Source of the DNA: Rugamonas violacea
GTDB taxonomy: Bacteria; Pseudomonadota; Gammaproteobacteria; Burkholderiales; Burkholderiaceae_D
Direction of reading: 5' to 3'
NCBI RefSeq assembly: GCF_016461825.1
Contig: NZ_JAEMNU010000123.1
Coordinates: forward strand, 1-37,070
Length of the DNA: 37,070 nt
Positions within the stretch are counted from its first letter, which is position 1, and each line of letters begins with the position of its first letter. This document shows positions 24,001 through 30,824 of the stretch, piece by piece. The notes under the pieces are model-generated. The model saw only the letters and a list, made by a program, of their open reading frames with translations, searched no databases and was not told the DNA's origin. Both the position numbers and the translations under genes were made by a program.

Positions 24001-25621
24001 TGGGCAGGTTGTTGCTGTTGTTGTTGCCCCAGGAGTCGCTGAACAACAAGCCGCCGTCCGGCTTGTAGACGCCGTAGGTGATGCCAGCGCCGCTTGGCGT
24101 GCGGCTGAAACCGGTGTAGCCCAAGCCCAGCGTCTGGCCGGCCGCGCCGGTGAAGGTGTAGCGGCCGTTCTGTCCGGCCCGCGTGCTGGCGAAGCTGACT
24201 GGGGCGCCGTCGATGACCAGCGCGCCGGCCAGCTCCGTCGATAGGGTCAGCGTAAGGTTGGCGGTGGCCAGGCCTCGGGGATTGACGAGTACGGCGTAGG
24301 TGCCGGACGTCGGCAACACCGGCAAGGTATTGCTATTGTCGTTCGCCCAACTGTCACTGAACAGCAGCGTGCCATCCGGCTTGTAGACAGCAAACCCGAC
24401 GCTCTGCCCGGCCGGATTGGTGCTCACGCCGGTGTAGCCCAGCGTCAGCCGCTGGCCCGTCGTTGCGCCGAAGGTGTAACGGCCGTTGACTCCGGCCGCC
24501 AGACTGAGCGGCAATGGCGCGCCGTCGACGCTCAGCACGCCAAGCGCCTCCGCCTTCAGTTGCAGATCGATCTTGCCCTTGTCGGTCGCGGCCGGGCTCA
24601 GCAACACGGTGTAGGTGCCGGCCGAAGGCAACCGGGAGAAGTCCAGCACGTCGTTGCCGGCGACACTGCCGGCGATCAGCAGCGTGCCGTCCGGCCGGTA
24701 GACGCTGGCACTAACGGCGCTGCCGAAAGTGCTGCCGGTCACCAGCAGGGACAGGTATTGCCACTGCGCACCGTCGAAAATCAGCAGCGCCTTCTTGCCC
24801 GCCGTGCCGATGGTGACCGTTTTCACCGCCCCGCCAACATCGATGCGGCCGACATATTCAATCTCCGCCGGATTGATTCCACCCGGAACGGCATAGAAGT
24901 CGCTGCCGCTGACCGCCTTGCCGTACGGCGTGGCAACCGTGATCCGTCCCGACGCCGCCGCGCCCGGCACACTGCTGCCCAAGCTGGTCGCCGAAGCGGT
25001 GGTGGTGGCGGCGGTCATGCCGCCGAAGGTGATTTTGTTGGCGACCTTGGCGGTCTGGAAATTGCTGCCGCTGATAGTGACAGCGCTGCCCAGGATTCCG
25101 ATGGTGGGGGTGAAGGAGGAAATCGTCGGCGCCGCTCCCGCGCCGATGATGAAGCTGCCGCTGCTGCTGGCGCTGCCGTTGCTATTGGCGACGGTGATTT
25201 TTCCGCTGCTGGCGCCCGCCGGCACCGTCACCACCAGGCTGGTGCTGGTGGCGGCCGAGACGACGGCGGCGACGCCGTTGAAGCTGACGCTGTTGCTCGC
25301 CGCGACGCTGCTAAAACCGCTGCCGTAGATGGTGACCGGCGTATTGACGGCGCCGCTGTTGGGGCTGAACTCGGCGACCGAGAGGGCGTTGGCGGCATGC
25401 CTTTCGATGGCGCTGATATTGCCCACCGCGTCATAACGGTACTGCGCGCTGGCGCCGTCCGGCGCGACGACCTCGACCAATCTGCCCAGCTCGTCATAGA
25501 CATAGCGCACCTCGGCGGCATGGCTGGGCGCCAGCAGCGCCCACAGCAGCGCGGCCAACACGCCCCACTCGACATGCCTCAGTCCCGAGCGACCAGCCGT
25601 CCTAGCGTACCGATGCCACAT
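21059..25621 (-). CDS. Giant exported repeat protein: RHS stub, two IPT/TIG domains, about twelve PPC-like modules
   Basis: The 1520-residue protein carries a signal peptide (core VLAALLWALLAPSHA, ending near residue 36). Two RHS-type YD motifs follow at about 38-75 (VRYVYDELGRLVEVVAPDG and AQYRYDAVGNISAIE), and two IPT/TIG beta-sandwich domains at about 80-158 and 163-242. The remainder is a tandem array of roughly 105-residue beta modules resembling bacterial pre-peptidase C-terminal (PPC) domains, each with GRYTFTGAAGQTLGLGYTG, VYKPDGGLLFSDSW and GTYVVLVDP-like strands. No enzyme domain, sortase signal or autotransporter barrel is visible. AAGGGA precedes the ATG. It is the first gene of the RHS operon, so it likely serves the toxin as an adhesin, stalk or presentation partner; that role is inference. 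Confidence 0.88.
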   Translation of the reverse strand: MWHRYARTAGRSGLRHVEWGVLAALLWALLAPSHAAEVRYVYDELGRLVEVVAPDGASAQYRYDAVGNISAIERHAANALSVAEFSPNSGAVNTPVTIYGSGFSSVAASNSVSFNGVAAVVSAATSTSLVVTVPAGASSGKITVANSNGSASSSGSFIIGAGAAPTISSFTPTIGILGSAVTISGSNFQTAKVANKITFGGMTAATTTASATSLGSSVPGAAASGRITVATPYGKAVSGSDFYAVPGGINPAEIEYVGRIDVGGAVKTVTIGTAGKKALLIFDGAQWQYLSLLVTGSTFGSAVSASVYRPDGTLLIAGSVAGNDVLDFSRLPSAGTYTVLLSPAATDKGKIDLQLKAEALGVLSVDGAPLPLSLAAGVNGRYTFGATTGQRLTLGYTGVSTNPAGQSVGFAVYKPDGTLLFSDSWANDNSNTLPVLPTSGTYAVLVNPRGLATANLTLTLSTELAGALVIDGAPVSFASTRAGQNGRYTFTGAAGQTLGLGYTGFSRTPSGAGITYGVYKPDGGLLFSDSWGNNNSNNLPKLPLDGTYVVLVDPSGVAAANVTLTLSSDVAGVLLANAAPTTFSSARAGQNGRYTFTGTAGQKYWMAWSNGSFGVAAAINVLKPDGTSLVTGSVKTGATLDIPLLPASGTYTVFIDPVAADTGRVDLQLNSAPVDLVGVIVADGAALQLDLGLQQRAAITFNGTAGQTLGLGYGAVATVPAAQSLTYSVIKPDGVVLFSETLPGNNSSSLPTLPVSGSYTISVVPQAGVTGASLALTLSSDLVGVLAVDGASTTFSSARPGQNGRYSFPALAGQKLTLGYTGFTTSPAGQSLKYSVYKPDGVLLFSDSWSNDNSNSLPLLPVSGDYTLLVDPRGAALGANVTLTLSTELAGALVIDGAPVSFASTRAGQNGRYTFTGAAGQTLGLGYTGFSRTPAGGSITYGVYKPDGGLLFSDSWGNNNSNNLPKLPLDGTYSVLVDPSGVAAANVTLTLSSDVAGVLLANAAPTTFSSARPGQNGRYTFSGTAGQKYWMAWSNGSFGVAAAINVLKPDGTSLVTGSVKTGATLDIPLLPASGTYTVFIDPAAADTGRVDLQLNSAPVDLVGVIVADGAPLQLDLGLQQRAALTFNGTAGQTLGLGYGAVATVPAAQSLTYSVIKPDGVVLFSETLPGNNSSSLPALPVSGSYTISVVPQAGVTGASLALSLSSDLAGVLAIDGASTTFSSARPGQNGRYSFPALAGQKLTLGYTGFTTSPVGQILKYSVYKPDGVLLFSDTWSNDNSNLLPALPVSGDYTLLVDPRGAALGANVTLTLSTELAGALVIDGASVSFASTRAGQNGRYTFTGAAGQTLGLGYTGFSRTPAGGSITYGVYKPDGGLLFSDSWGNNNSNNLPKLPLDGTYAVLVDPSGVAAANVTLTLSSDSAGTLLANAAPTTFSSERPGQNGRYTFSGTAGQLSSLALSNKTFPSTVLVSVFKPDGSSLTSASVTAATTVGMPALPVAGIYSVLIDPSTVTTGAIDVQLK
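21266..24253 (-). repeat. Higher-order tandem repeat, period 1275 bp, about 2.3 copies
   Basis: Identical marker segments recur at exactly 1275-base spacing: GCTTGTAGACGCCGTAGG at 21511, 22786 and 24061, and CATTAATTGCCGCCGCCACG at 22486 and 23761. The period equals 425 codons, or four consecutive PPC-like modules of different subtype. Matching begins near 21266 and fades after about 24253. Differences between copies are few and mostly single bases, so the expansion, or its homogenisation, is recent. The number of copies could be wrong if the assembly collapsed some. Confidence 0.9.
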
Positions 25622-25760
25622 AGCATGTCCCTTTTAAAAAGAGTCGAGTGTTACTGCATGTTCGTCATTTATTCGAAGCCGGCTATGGTGTAAAAATCAC
25701 AATTACCATAACATACATATTGCTTTCATTAAATTTATAATCGGCAAGGATTTCCCCGCA

Positions 25761-26966
25761 ATGGCGACACACCCACCCCGCGCAAGAGCGAATCCGCCAC
25801 CTCGGCGATGGCTGACGGGCGTTGTTTTTTTGTCACTTTGCATCTTGCCGCCGGCCACCACGGCCCGGCCGGAGCAGCTCGGTCTGCCCGCCCTGCCGGC
25901 GGCGCCATCGCCGGCCATGGCGTCGCTGGGCCGGACCTTGTTTTTCGACAAGCGCCTGAGTGCCGACGGCAAGATCAGCTGCGCCAGCTGCCACCAACCG
26001 GAACGCGCCTTTATCGACGGCAAGGCGCTGGCGCAAGGCATCGGCGGCCGGCTGGGTACGCGCAACACGCCCACCTTGCTGAACGCCGCCTTCAACACCA
26101 GCCAGTTCTGGGACGGCCGCCGCGTCACACTGGAGGAGCAGGCGCTCGACCCCTTCGTGCAGCCGCGCGAACACGGCCTCAGCAACCATGGCGCCCTACT
26201 CGACCGACTCCGCCGGGACAGCGCCTATGTGAAGGCCTTCCGCGCCGCCTTCCCGGGCAACGCCGAAAGCAACGCCGAAACCAACGCCGCCAGCAAGGCC
26301 GGTGCGATCCGGATCCAGCACGTGGGCCAGGCGCTGGCCAGCTTCGAGCGCACGCTGAGTGCCGCCGGCTCGCCGTTCGACCGCTTCCGCTACCAGGGTG
26401 AGGAGTCGGCCTTGGCGCCGGCCGCCAAGCGCGGCCTGCTGCTGTTTCAAGGCCGGGCACAGTGCGCCAGCTGCCATGTGATCGGCCCGGAGCATGCCAT
26501 ATTTACCGACAACCAGTTTCACGGCCTGAGCGTGGGCCTGTCGCGTATCGCGCAGCGCCTGCCGGCGCTCACCACCGGGCTGGTGCAGATGCGCAAGCAG
26601 GGCAAGGCGCTGGACCAGGCCGTGCTCAGCGACGAGGATGTGGCCGAACTCGGCCGCTTCGCGGTGACCTTGCAGCCGGCCGACATCGGAAAATTCCGCA
26701 CGCCCAGCTTGCGCAATGTGGCGCTGACGGCGCCGTACATGCACGACGGCAGCATTGCGACCTTGGAGGAGGCGGTCGAATTGGAGATCTACTACCGCAG
26801 CGCCGAGAGCGGACATCCCTTGATCCTGACGCCATTGGAAAAAGCCGACTTGCTGGAATTCCTGCGCGCCCTGGATAGCCCGGCGGCGCGCCGTTTCAGC
26901 GCGCCGCCGCCGTCACGGGCACCGGTGCCGTCGCGGGCACCTGCGCGCGGCCGCAAGCAGGATTGA
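25761..26966 (+). CDS. Di-haem cytochrome c peroxidase / MauG-family protein
   Basis: The 401-residue protein has an arginine-rich N-terminus and a hydrophobic signal core (WLTGVVFLSLCILPPATT), so it is periplasmic. Two c-type haem sites are present, CASCH at residues 74-78 and CASCH at 235-239, about the spacing of bacterial cytochrome c peroxidases. LGRTLFFDKRLSADGKISCA, GTRNTPTLLNAAFNTSQFWD and FRTPSLRNVALTAPYMHDGS are all hallmark motifs; the last includes the usual Met ligand region. Such enzymes reduce hydrogen peroxide or, in the MauG branch, oxidise protein residues. A low-complexity insert (NAESNAETNAASKAG) lies near residue 167. It diverges from the RHS operon across 139 AT-rich bases that must hold both promoters. 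Confidence 0.93.
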   Translation: MATHPPRARANPPPRRWLTGVVFLSLCILPPATTARPEQLGLPALPAAPSPAMASLGRTLFFDKRLSADGKISCASCHQPERAFIDGKALAQGIGGRLGTRNTPTLLNAAFNTSQFWDGRRVTLEEQALDPFVQPREHGLSNHGALLDRLRRDSAYVKAFRAAFPGNAESNAETNAASKAGAIRIQHVGQALASFERTLSAAGSPFDRFRYQGEESALAPAAKRGLLLFQGRAQCASCHVIGPEHAIFTDNQFHGLSVGLSRIAQRLPALTTGLVQMRKQGKALDQAVLSDEDVAELGRFAVTLQPADIGKFRTPSLRNVALTAPYMHDGSIATLEEAVELEIYYRSAESGHPLILTPLEKADLLEFLRALDSPAARRFSAPPPSRAPVPSRAPARGRKQD

Positions 26967-26973
26967 GGCTAGC

Positions 26974-27171
26974 TCAGCCGGCCTTCGGCTTGAGCGGCGG
27001 CTTGACGCCGTCGAGGCCCCACTCGGCCCAGTCGTCGCCGAACAGCTCGACCGGATGCTGCGTTCGGTCCGAACCGTTGCCACAGGCCAGCGAACCGACC
27101 GGGCAATACTTGTCGCAACCCCAGCAGATACGCTCGGGGTTCTTGGGGTGGATGGGGAAAATCTTGGCCAT
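26974..27171 (-). CDS. DUF3079 family protein
   Basis: This 65-residue cytoplasmic protein carries the family pattern FPIHPKNPERICWGCDKYCP followed by ACGNGSDRTQHPVELFGDDW. Four clustered cysteines (CWGC, C, C) suggest a metal-binding knuckle, probably zinc. DUF3079 proteins are short, widespread in Betaproteobacteria and of unknown function. It is convergent with the peroxidase gene, with seven bases between their stop codons, and divergent from the MocR-type regulator gene. Confidence 0.9.
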   Translation of the reverse strand: MAKIFPIHPKNPERICWGCDKYCPVGSLACGNGSDRTQHPVELFGDDWAEWGLDGVKPPLKPKAG

Positions 27172-27344
27172 GGCAGGTTACCGCTCCGAAAAACTCAGGC
27201 TGCTCCGCAGGGCCGCGACGCACGCGGCCGCAAGGCTTGCCTGGACAGGACGATTTTAATCCCAACGGCAATAAGATTCAAATTAAATATATCTTTAACC
27301 GGCTGGCGCGCCCTACCCGTTCAGCCGCGCCTTGGTTATTCGCC

Positions 27345-27401
27345 ATGTATGGATCTTCCTGACGCTGTCGGGCATACTACGCAAAAGCAATTTCCATACA
27401 T
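27345..27401 (+). promoter_or_regulatory. Candidate operator pair upstream of the MocR-type regulator
   Basis: ATGTATGGA at 27345-27353 and its exact reverse complement TCCATACAT at 27393-27401 flank a possible -10 box, CATACT, at 27373-27378. The right copy ends nine bases before the start codon. Many MocR regulators bind repeated sites of this size at their own promoter or a divergent one. The rest of the 239-base gap at 27172-27410 shows nothing else. Confidence 0.4.
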
Positions 27402-27410
27402 CGGAACGAA

Positions 27411-28811
27411 ATGTCACAGGCAACATCCATACAAGAGCAAGAAGACCAGTTCGCTTGGGCAGCGCAATTCAGCCCGCATGGCGGCCCGCGCTACCTGCAA
27501 ATCGCCGACTTCATCGAGCAGGCCTTGTCCGACGGCCGGCTGGCGCCGGGCGACCGGCTGCCGCCGCAGCGCCTGCTGGCGGCCCGCCTGCGGGTGGACT
27601 TGACGACGATCACGCGCGGCTACGACGAAGCCAAGCGGCGCCATCTGCTGGAGGGGCGCGGCGCGCGCGGCACCTACGCGGCGGCGCCCAAGGTCGAGCT
27701 GGCGCCGATGCTGGACCTGAGCATGAACATTCCGCCGCCGCCGGCCGGGGTCGATTTCAACGACATGCTGAAACAGGGCCTGGCCCAGGTCTTGATGCGC
27801 AGCGACAGCGACATGCTGATGACCTACCACCTGGGCGGCGGCAGCCAGGCCGAGCGGGCCGCCGGCGCCGCCTGGCTGGCGCCGCAGTTCGGCACGCTGG
27901 ACCCGGAGCATATCGTGGTCTGTCCCGGCGCCCAGAGCGCGCTGGCCGCGCTGATACTGGCGCTGAGCCAGCCGGGCGAGGTGATCCTGGCCGAGCCGAC
28001 CATCTACCCCGGCCTGCGCACGGCGGCCGAGCAGCTCGGCCGGCGCGTCGTCGCGGTGCCGGCCGACGAGCACGGCATGCTGCCCGACGCCATGGAGTAC
28101 GCCTGCAACAAGCATGGCGCGCGGCTGGTCTACCTGAATCCGACCTTGCAAAATCCCACCGCGCTGAGCATGCCGGCCGAGCGCCGGCGCGCGCTGGCGG
28201 CGGCGGTGCAGCGCTGCGGCGCCAGCATCATCGAGGACGATCCCTACTGGCTGCTGGCGGCCGACGCGCCGCCGCCGCTGGCCCGCCACGCGCCGGCCAA
28301 GGTCTGCTACATCGCCACCCTGTCGAAATGCCTGGCGCCCGGCCTGCGCACCGCCTTCGTGCTGCTGCCCGATGCGCTGCTGCGCGAACGCGTATTGAAC
28401 GCGCTGCGCTCGTTCTCGCTGATGGCGACGCCGCTGGCCACCGCGCTGATGGCGCAATGGATCCATGACGGCACCGCGCAGCAACTGCTGGACGGCGTGC
28501 GCCAGGAGGCCCGCGCGCGCCAGCAGCTGGCCCACCAGTTGCTGGCCGGCGGACCGCAAACGCCGGGCGAAGGCATCCATCTGTGGCTGCCCCTGCCCTC
28601 CTACTGGACCGCGCGCGAGCTGGCCAACACGGCGCGCGCCGAGGGCTTGTCGGTGACGCCGTCGGGCGCCTTCCAGATCGGCGGCATCGCGCCCAACGCG
28701 ATCCGCGTCTCCCTGGGCAGCATCCGCGAGCGCGCCCGCTTCGCCGCCGCGCTGCGCAAGCTGTCGCAACTGCTGTCGCGCCGGCCGGCCGGCGGCCAGG
28801 TCGTGGTCTGA
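27411..28811 (+). CDS. MocR/PdxR-type regulator (GntR winged helix fused to aminotransferase fold)
   Basis: The 466-residue protein joins a GntR winged helix at about residues 25-92 (RYLQIADFIEQALSDGRLAP, then RLRVDLTTITRGYDEAKRR) to a class I aminotransferase-like domain. Conserved PLP-fold features are NPTLQNPTALSM, IIEDDPYW and the Schiff-base lysine Lys306 in CYIATLSKCLAPGLRTAF. MocR proteins use bound PLP or its adduct with an amino compound to control genes for vitamin B6, GABA, taurine and similar metabolism. The target here is unclear: the divergent neighbour is only the DUF3079 gene, and no aminotransferase or transporter lies next to it. The start codon has only a weak ribosome binding site. 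Confidence 0.92.
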   Translation: MSQATSIQEQEDQFAWAAQFSPHGGPRYLQIADFIEQALSDGRLAPGDRLPPQRLLAARLRVDLTTITRGYDEAKRRHLLEGRGARGTYAAAPKVELAPMLDLSMNIPPPPAGVDFNDMLKQGLAQVLMRSDSDMLMTYHLGGGSQAERAAGAAWLAPQFGTLDPEHIVVCPGAQSALAALILALSQPGEVILAEPTIYPGLRTAAEQLGRRVVAVPADEHGMLPDAMEYACNKHGARLVYLNPTLQNPTALSMPAERRRALAAAVQRCGASIIEDDPYWLLAADAPPPLARHAPAKVCYIATLSKCLAPGLRTAFVLLPDALLRERVLNALRSFSLMATPLATALMAQWIHDGTAQQLLDGVRQEARARQQLAHQLLAGGPQTPGEGIHLWLPLPSYWTARELANTARAEGLSVTPSGAFQIGGIAPNAIRVSLGSIRERARFAAALRKLSQLLSRRPAGGQVVV

Positions 28812-28869
28812 CATCACAGCGCCAGCCGGCCACAAGGAGGTCGGTATTCGCCTGCGCAAGGCGGAAATG

Positions 28870-28894
28870 AAAAAACCCGCCGAAGCGGGTTTTT
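28870..28894 (-). terminator. Terminator behind tRNA-Ser copy 1 (probably bidirectional)
   Basis: AAAAACCCGC-CGAA-GCGGGTTTTT is a stem flanked by A and T tracts, seven bases beyond the tRNA 3' end. The A tract on one side and T tract on the other let it also stop the rightward MocR-type gene transcript. Confidence 0.9.
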
Positions 28895-28901
28895 AAAATA
28901 C

Positions 28902-28994
28902 TGGCGGAGACGGTGAGATTCGAACTCACGATACAGGTATAAGCCGTATGCATCCTTAGCAGGGATGTGCCTTCGGCCACTCGGCCACGTCTCC
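28902..28994 (-). tRNA. serX: tRNA-Ser (anticodon GCU), copy 1
   Basis: Read on the minus strand, the 93-base gene begins GGAGACGTGGCCGAGTGG and ends CGTCTCCGCCA, so the CCA end is encoded. The anticodon loop CTGCTAA within the CATCC/GGATG stem gives anticodon GCU, reading AGC and AGU serine codons. A long variable arm (ATACGGCTTATACCTGTAT) and the TTCGAAT T-loop fit a class II serine tRNA. It is identical to the second copy. The symbol is a generic label. Confidence 0.96.
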
Positions 28995-29053
28995 TAGCTG
29001 ATTACTCAACTATGTCCACCTCGCCGAACAGCGCTGCAGTAGACGAGCGCAAT

Positions 29054-29080
29054 AGTATAGGCCCGATGCGGATTGGTCAA
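29054..29080 (-). promoter_or_regulatory. Promoter of tRNA-Ser copy 1
   Basis: On the minus strand TTGACC (29080-29075) and TATACT (29059-29054) are 15 bases apart; TACTAT, shifted by two, gives the usual 17. Both copies keep these boxes while the spacer bases differ, which supports function. Confidence 0.7.
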
Positions 29081-29107
29081 GACGCCAGGCGATGAAAACG
29101 GCACAAA

Positions 29108-29130
29108 TGAAAAACCCGCCGAGGCGGGTT
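29108..29130 (-). terminator. Extra terminator between the two tRNA units
   Basis: On the minus strand AACCCGCC-TCG-GGCGGGTT-like hairpin (29130-29113) is followed by TTTTTCATTT. It lies behind copy 2 and before the promoter of copy 1, so it insulates the two units. Confidence 0.7.
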
Positions 29131-29185
29131 ATGCAAAGACAGACCTGGACGGTGAAGCATCATTCATCCGCGCAAGACGGAAATG

Positions 29186-29210
29186 AAAAAACCCGCCGAA
29201 GCGGGTTTTT
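29186..29210 (-). terminator. Terminator behind tRNA-Ser copy 2
   Basis: The same AAAAACCCGC-CGAA-GCGGGTTTTT hairpin as behind copy 1, eight bases beyond the tRNA 3' end. Confidence 0.88.
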
Positions 29211-29218
29211 AAAAATAC

Positions 29219-29311
29219 TGGCGGAGACGGTGAGATTCGAACTCACGATACAGGTATAAGCCGTATGCATCCTTAGCAGGGATGTGCCTTCGGCCACTCG
29301 GCCACGTCTCC
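29219..29311 (-). tRNA. serX: tRNA-Ser (anticodon GCU), copy 2
   Basis: All 93 bases are identical to copy 1, including the GCU anticodon, long variable arm and encoded CCA. The leader sequence is also identical for about 25 bases upstream of the mature 5' end and then diverges up to the promoter. Confidence 0.96.
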
Positions 29312-29370
29312 TAGCTGATTACTCAACTATGTCCACCTTGCAATAAATCGCTGCAGCAGACGACCGTCAT

Positions 29371-29397
29371 AGTATAGGCCGAAGACGAATTGGTCAA
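29371..29397 (-). promoter_or_regulatory. Promoter of tRNA-Ser copy 2
   Basis: TTGACC (29397-29392) and TATACT (29376-29371) on the minus strand have the same spacing as in copy 1. Confidence 0.7.
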
Positions 29398-29435
29398 GGA
29401 ACCGGACGGTTTTTTTAAACTTTTTTACGCTCTTT

Positions 29436-30683
29436 TTATGCTTTTTCCAGCTCGAACGCTTTGTGCAGCGCGCGCACGGCCAGCTCCATGTATTTCTCGT
29501 CGATCAGCACGGAAATTTTGATTTCCGAGGTCGAGATCATCATGATGTTGATGCCCTCTTCCGACAGCGTGCGGAACATCTGCGAGGCGACGCCGACGTG
29601 GCTGCGCATGCCCACGCCGACCACCGACAGCTTCGACACCTTGGCGTCGCCGGTGATGCTGGCGGCGCCCAGGGCGGCCTTGGTGCCGTTCAGCACGTCC
29701 ATCGCCTGCGCGTAGTCGTTGCGCGACACGGTGAAGGTGAAATCGGTCTTGCCGTCGACCGACTGATTCTGGATGATCATGTCGACTTCGATGTTGGCAT
29801 CGGCCACCGGGCCGAGGATGTGGTAGGCCACGCCCGGACGGTCGGGCACGCCGAGCACGGTGATTTTGGCCTCGTCGCGATTAAACGCGATACCGGAGAT
29901 GACTGCTTGTTCCATGTGTGTATCTTCCTCAAACGAAATCAGGGTACCCGAGTTGGCTTCGATCTCCAGATCGAGCATCGGGTCGGTCAGCGACGACAGG
30001 ACGCGGGTCGGCACGCGGTAGTTGCCGGCGAATTCCACCGAGCGGGTTTGCAGCACTTTCGAGCCCAGCGAGGCCAGTTCCAGCATTTCCTCGAAGGTGA
30101 TGGCCTTCAGGCGGCGCGCTTCGGAGACCACCCGCGGGTCGGTGGTGTAGACGCCGTCGACGTCGGTGAAGATCAGGCACTCGGCCGCCTTCATGGCGGC
30201 GGCGATCGCCACGGCGGAGGTGTCGGAACCGCCCCGGCCCAGGGTCGAGATGTTGCCGTGGTCGTCGACGCCCTGGAAGCCGGTGATGATGACGATCTTG
30301 CCGGCGTCGAGGTCGCGCCGCACCTTCTCGTCGTCGATCGACTGGATGCGCGCCTTGGTGAAGGCGGAGTCGGTTTTAATCGCCACTTGCCAACCGGCGT
30401 AGGACACCGCTTGTTTGCCGATCGCCAGCAGGGCCATCGACAGCAGGCCGACCGAGACCTGCTCGCCGGTCGAGGCGATCATGTCCAGCTCGCGCGGATC
30501 GGGTTGTTCCTGGATCTGCTTGGCCAGACCGATCAGGCGGTTGGTCTCGCCGGACATGGCCGACGGCACCACGACGATTTGATGTCCCGCGTCATGCCAC
30601 TTGGCGACACGCTGCGCTACGTTCTTGATGCGATCCGTCGAACCCATCGACGTACCGCCGTATTTATGCACGATTAAAGCCAT
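29436..30683 (-). CDS. lysC: Aspartate kinase
   Basis: LysC phosphorylates aspartate, the first committed step toward lysine, methionine, threonine and isoleucine, and toward diaminopimelate for the cell wall. The 415-residue protein has the kinase motif VHKYGGTSMGS at its start, TGFQGVDDHGNISTLGRGGS then DTSAVAIA in the catalytic part, and two C-terminal ACT domains (for example VLGVPDRPGVAYHILGPVAD and VVGVGMRSHVGVASQMFRTL) that sense lysine and threonine. The ATG at 30683 gives the canonical N-terminus. It is followed by the tRNA-Ser units in the same direction and preceded by tilS with 141 bases between them. Those bases probably hold its own promoter, but no clear boxes are visible. Confidence 0.97.
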   Translation of the reverse strand: MALIVHKYGGTSMGSTDRIKNVAQRVAKWHDAGHQIVVVPSAMSGETNRLIGLAKQIQEQPDPRELDMIASTGEQVSVGLLSMALLAIGKQAVSYAGWQVAIKTDSAFTKARIQSIDDEKVRRDLDAGKIVIITGFQGVDDHGNISTLGRGGSDTSAVAIAAAMKAAECLIFTDVDGVYTTDPRVVSEARRLKAITFEEMLELASLGSKVLQTRSVEFAGNYRVPTRVLSSLTDPMLDLEIEANSGTLISFEEDTHMEQAVISGIAFNRDEAKITVLGVPDRPGVAYHILGPVADANIEVDMIIQNQSVDGKTDFTFTVSRNDYAQAMDVLNGTKAALGAASITGDAKVSKLSVVGVGMRSHVGVASQMFRTLSEEGINIMMISTSEIKISVLIDEKYMELAVRALHKAFELEKA

Positions 30684-30824
30684 AACAGTGAGTATTCCGC
30701 TCAATTAGGTGTAAAAGGAACCCTTAACTCTACATGCTGCACTGCATAATAACAAGTCAAAAAAGTCATAAACTCATACAGTCTCGGCATATGCTCATAC
30801 CCGATTGGCGGGGCGGCAAATTGT

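Larger units (their letters stand above)
28854..29397. repeat. Tandem duplication of the tRNA-Ser unit, offset 317 bp
   Basis: The segments 28854-29080 and 29170-29397 correspond base for base with an offset of 316-317. Each holds promoter, leader, tRNA and terminator. The tRNA, terminator and core promoter boxes are conserved, whereas the spacer between leader and -10 has many changes, so the duplication is not very recent. The 89 bases between the units carry the extra terminator. Confidence 0.9.

Noticed and set aside
21857..24244. Long plus-strand open frames opposite the PPC-module gene
   Set aside because: They are antisense shadows that repeat with the same 1275-base period and show no protein-family features.
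21266..24253. CRISPR array or satellite DNA
   Set aside because: The repeat unit is 1275 bases, fully coding and in frame; there are no short repeats with unique spacers anywhere in the window.
26967..26995. Hairpin between the peroxidase and DUF3079 genes as a terminator
   Set aside because: The stem is imperfect, overlaps the DUF3079 coding end and has no T tract.
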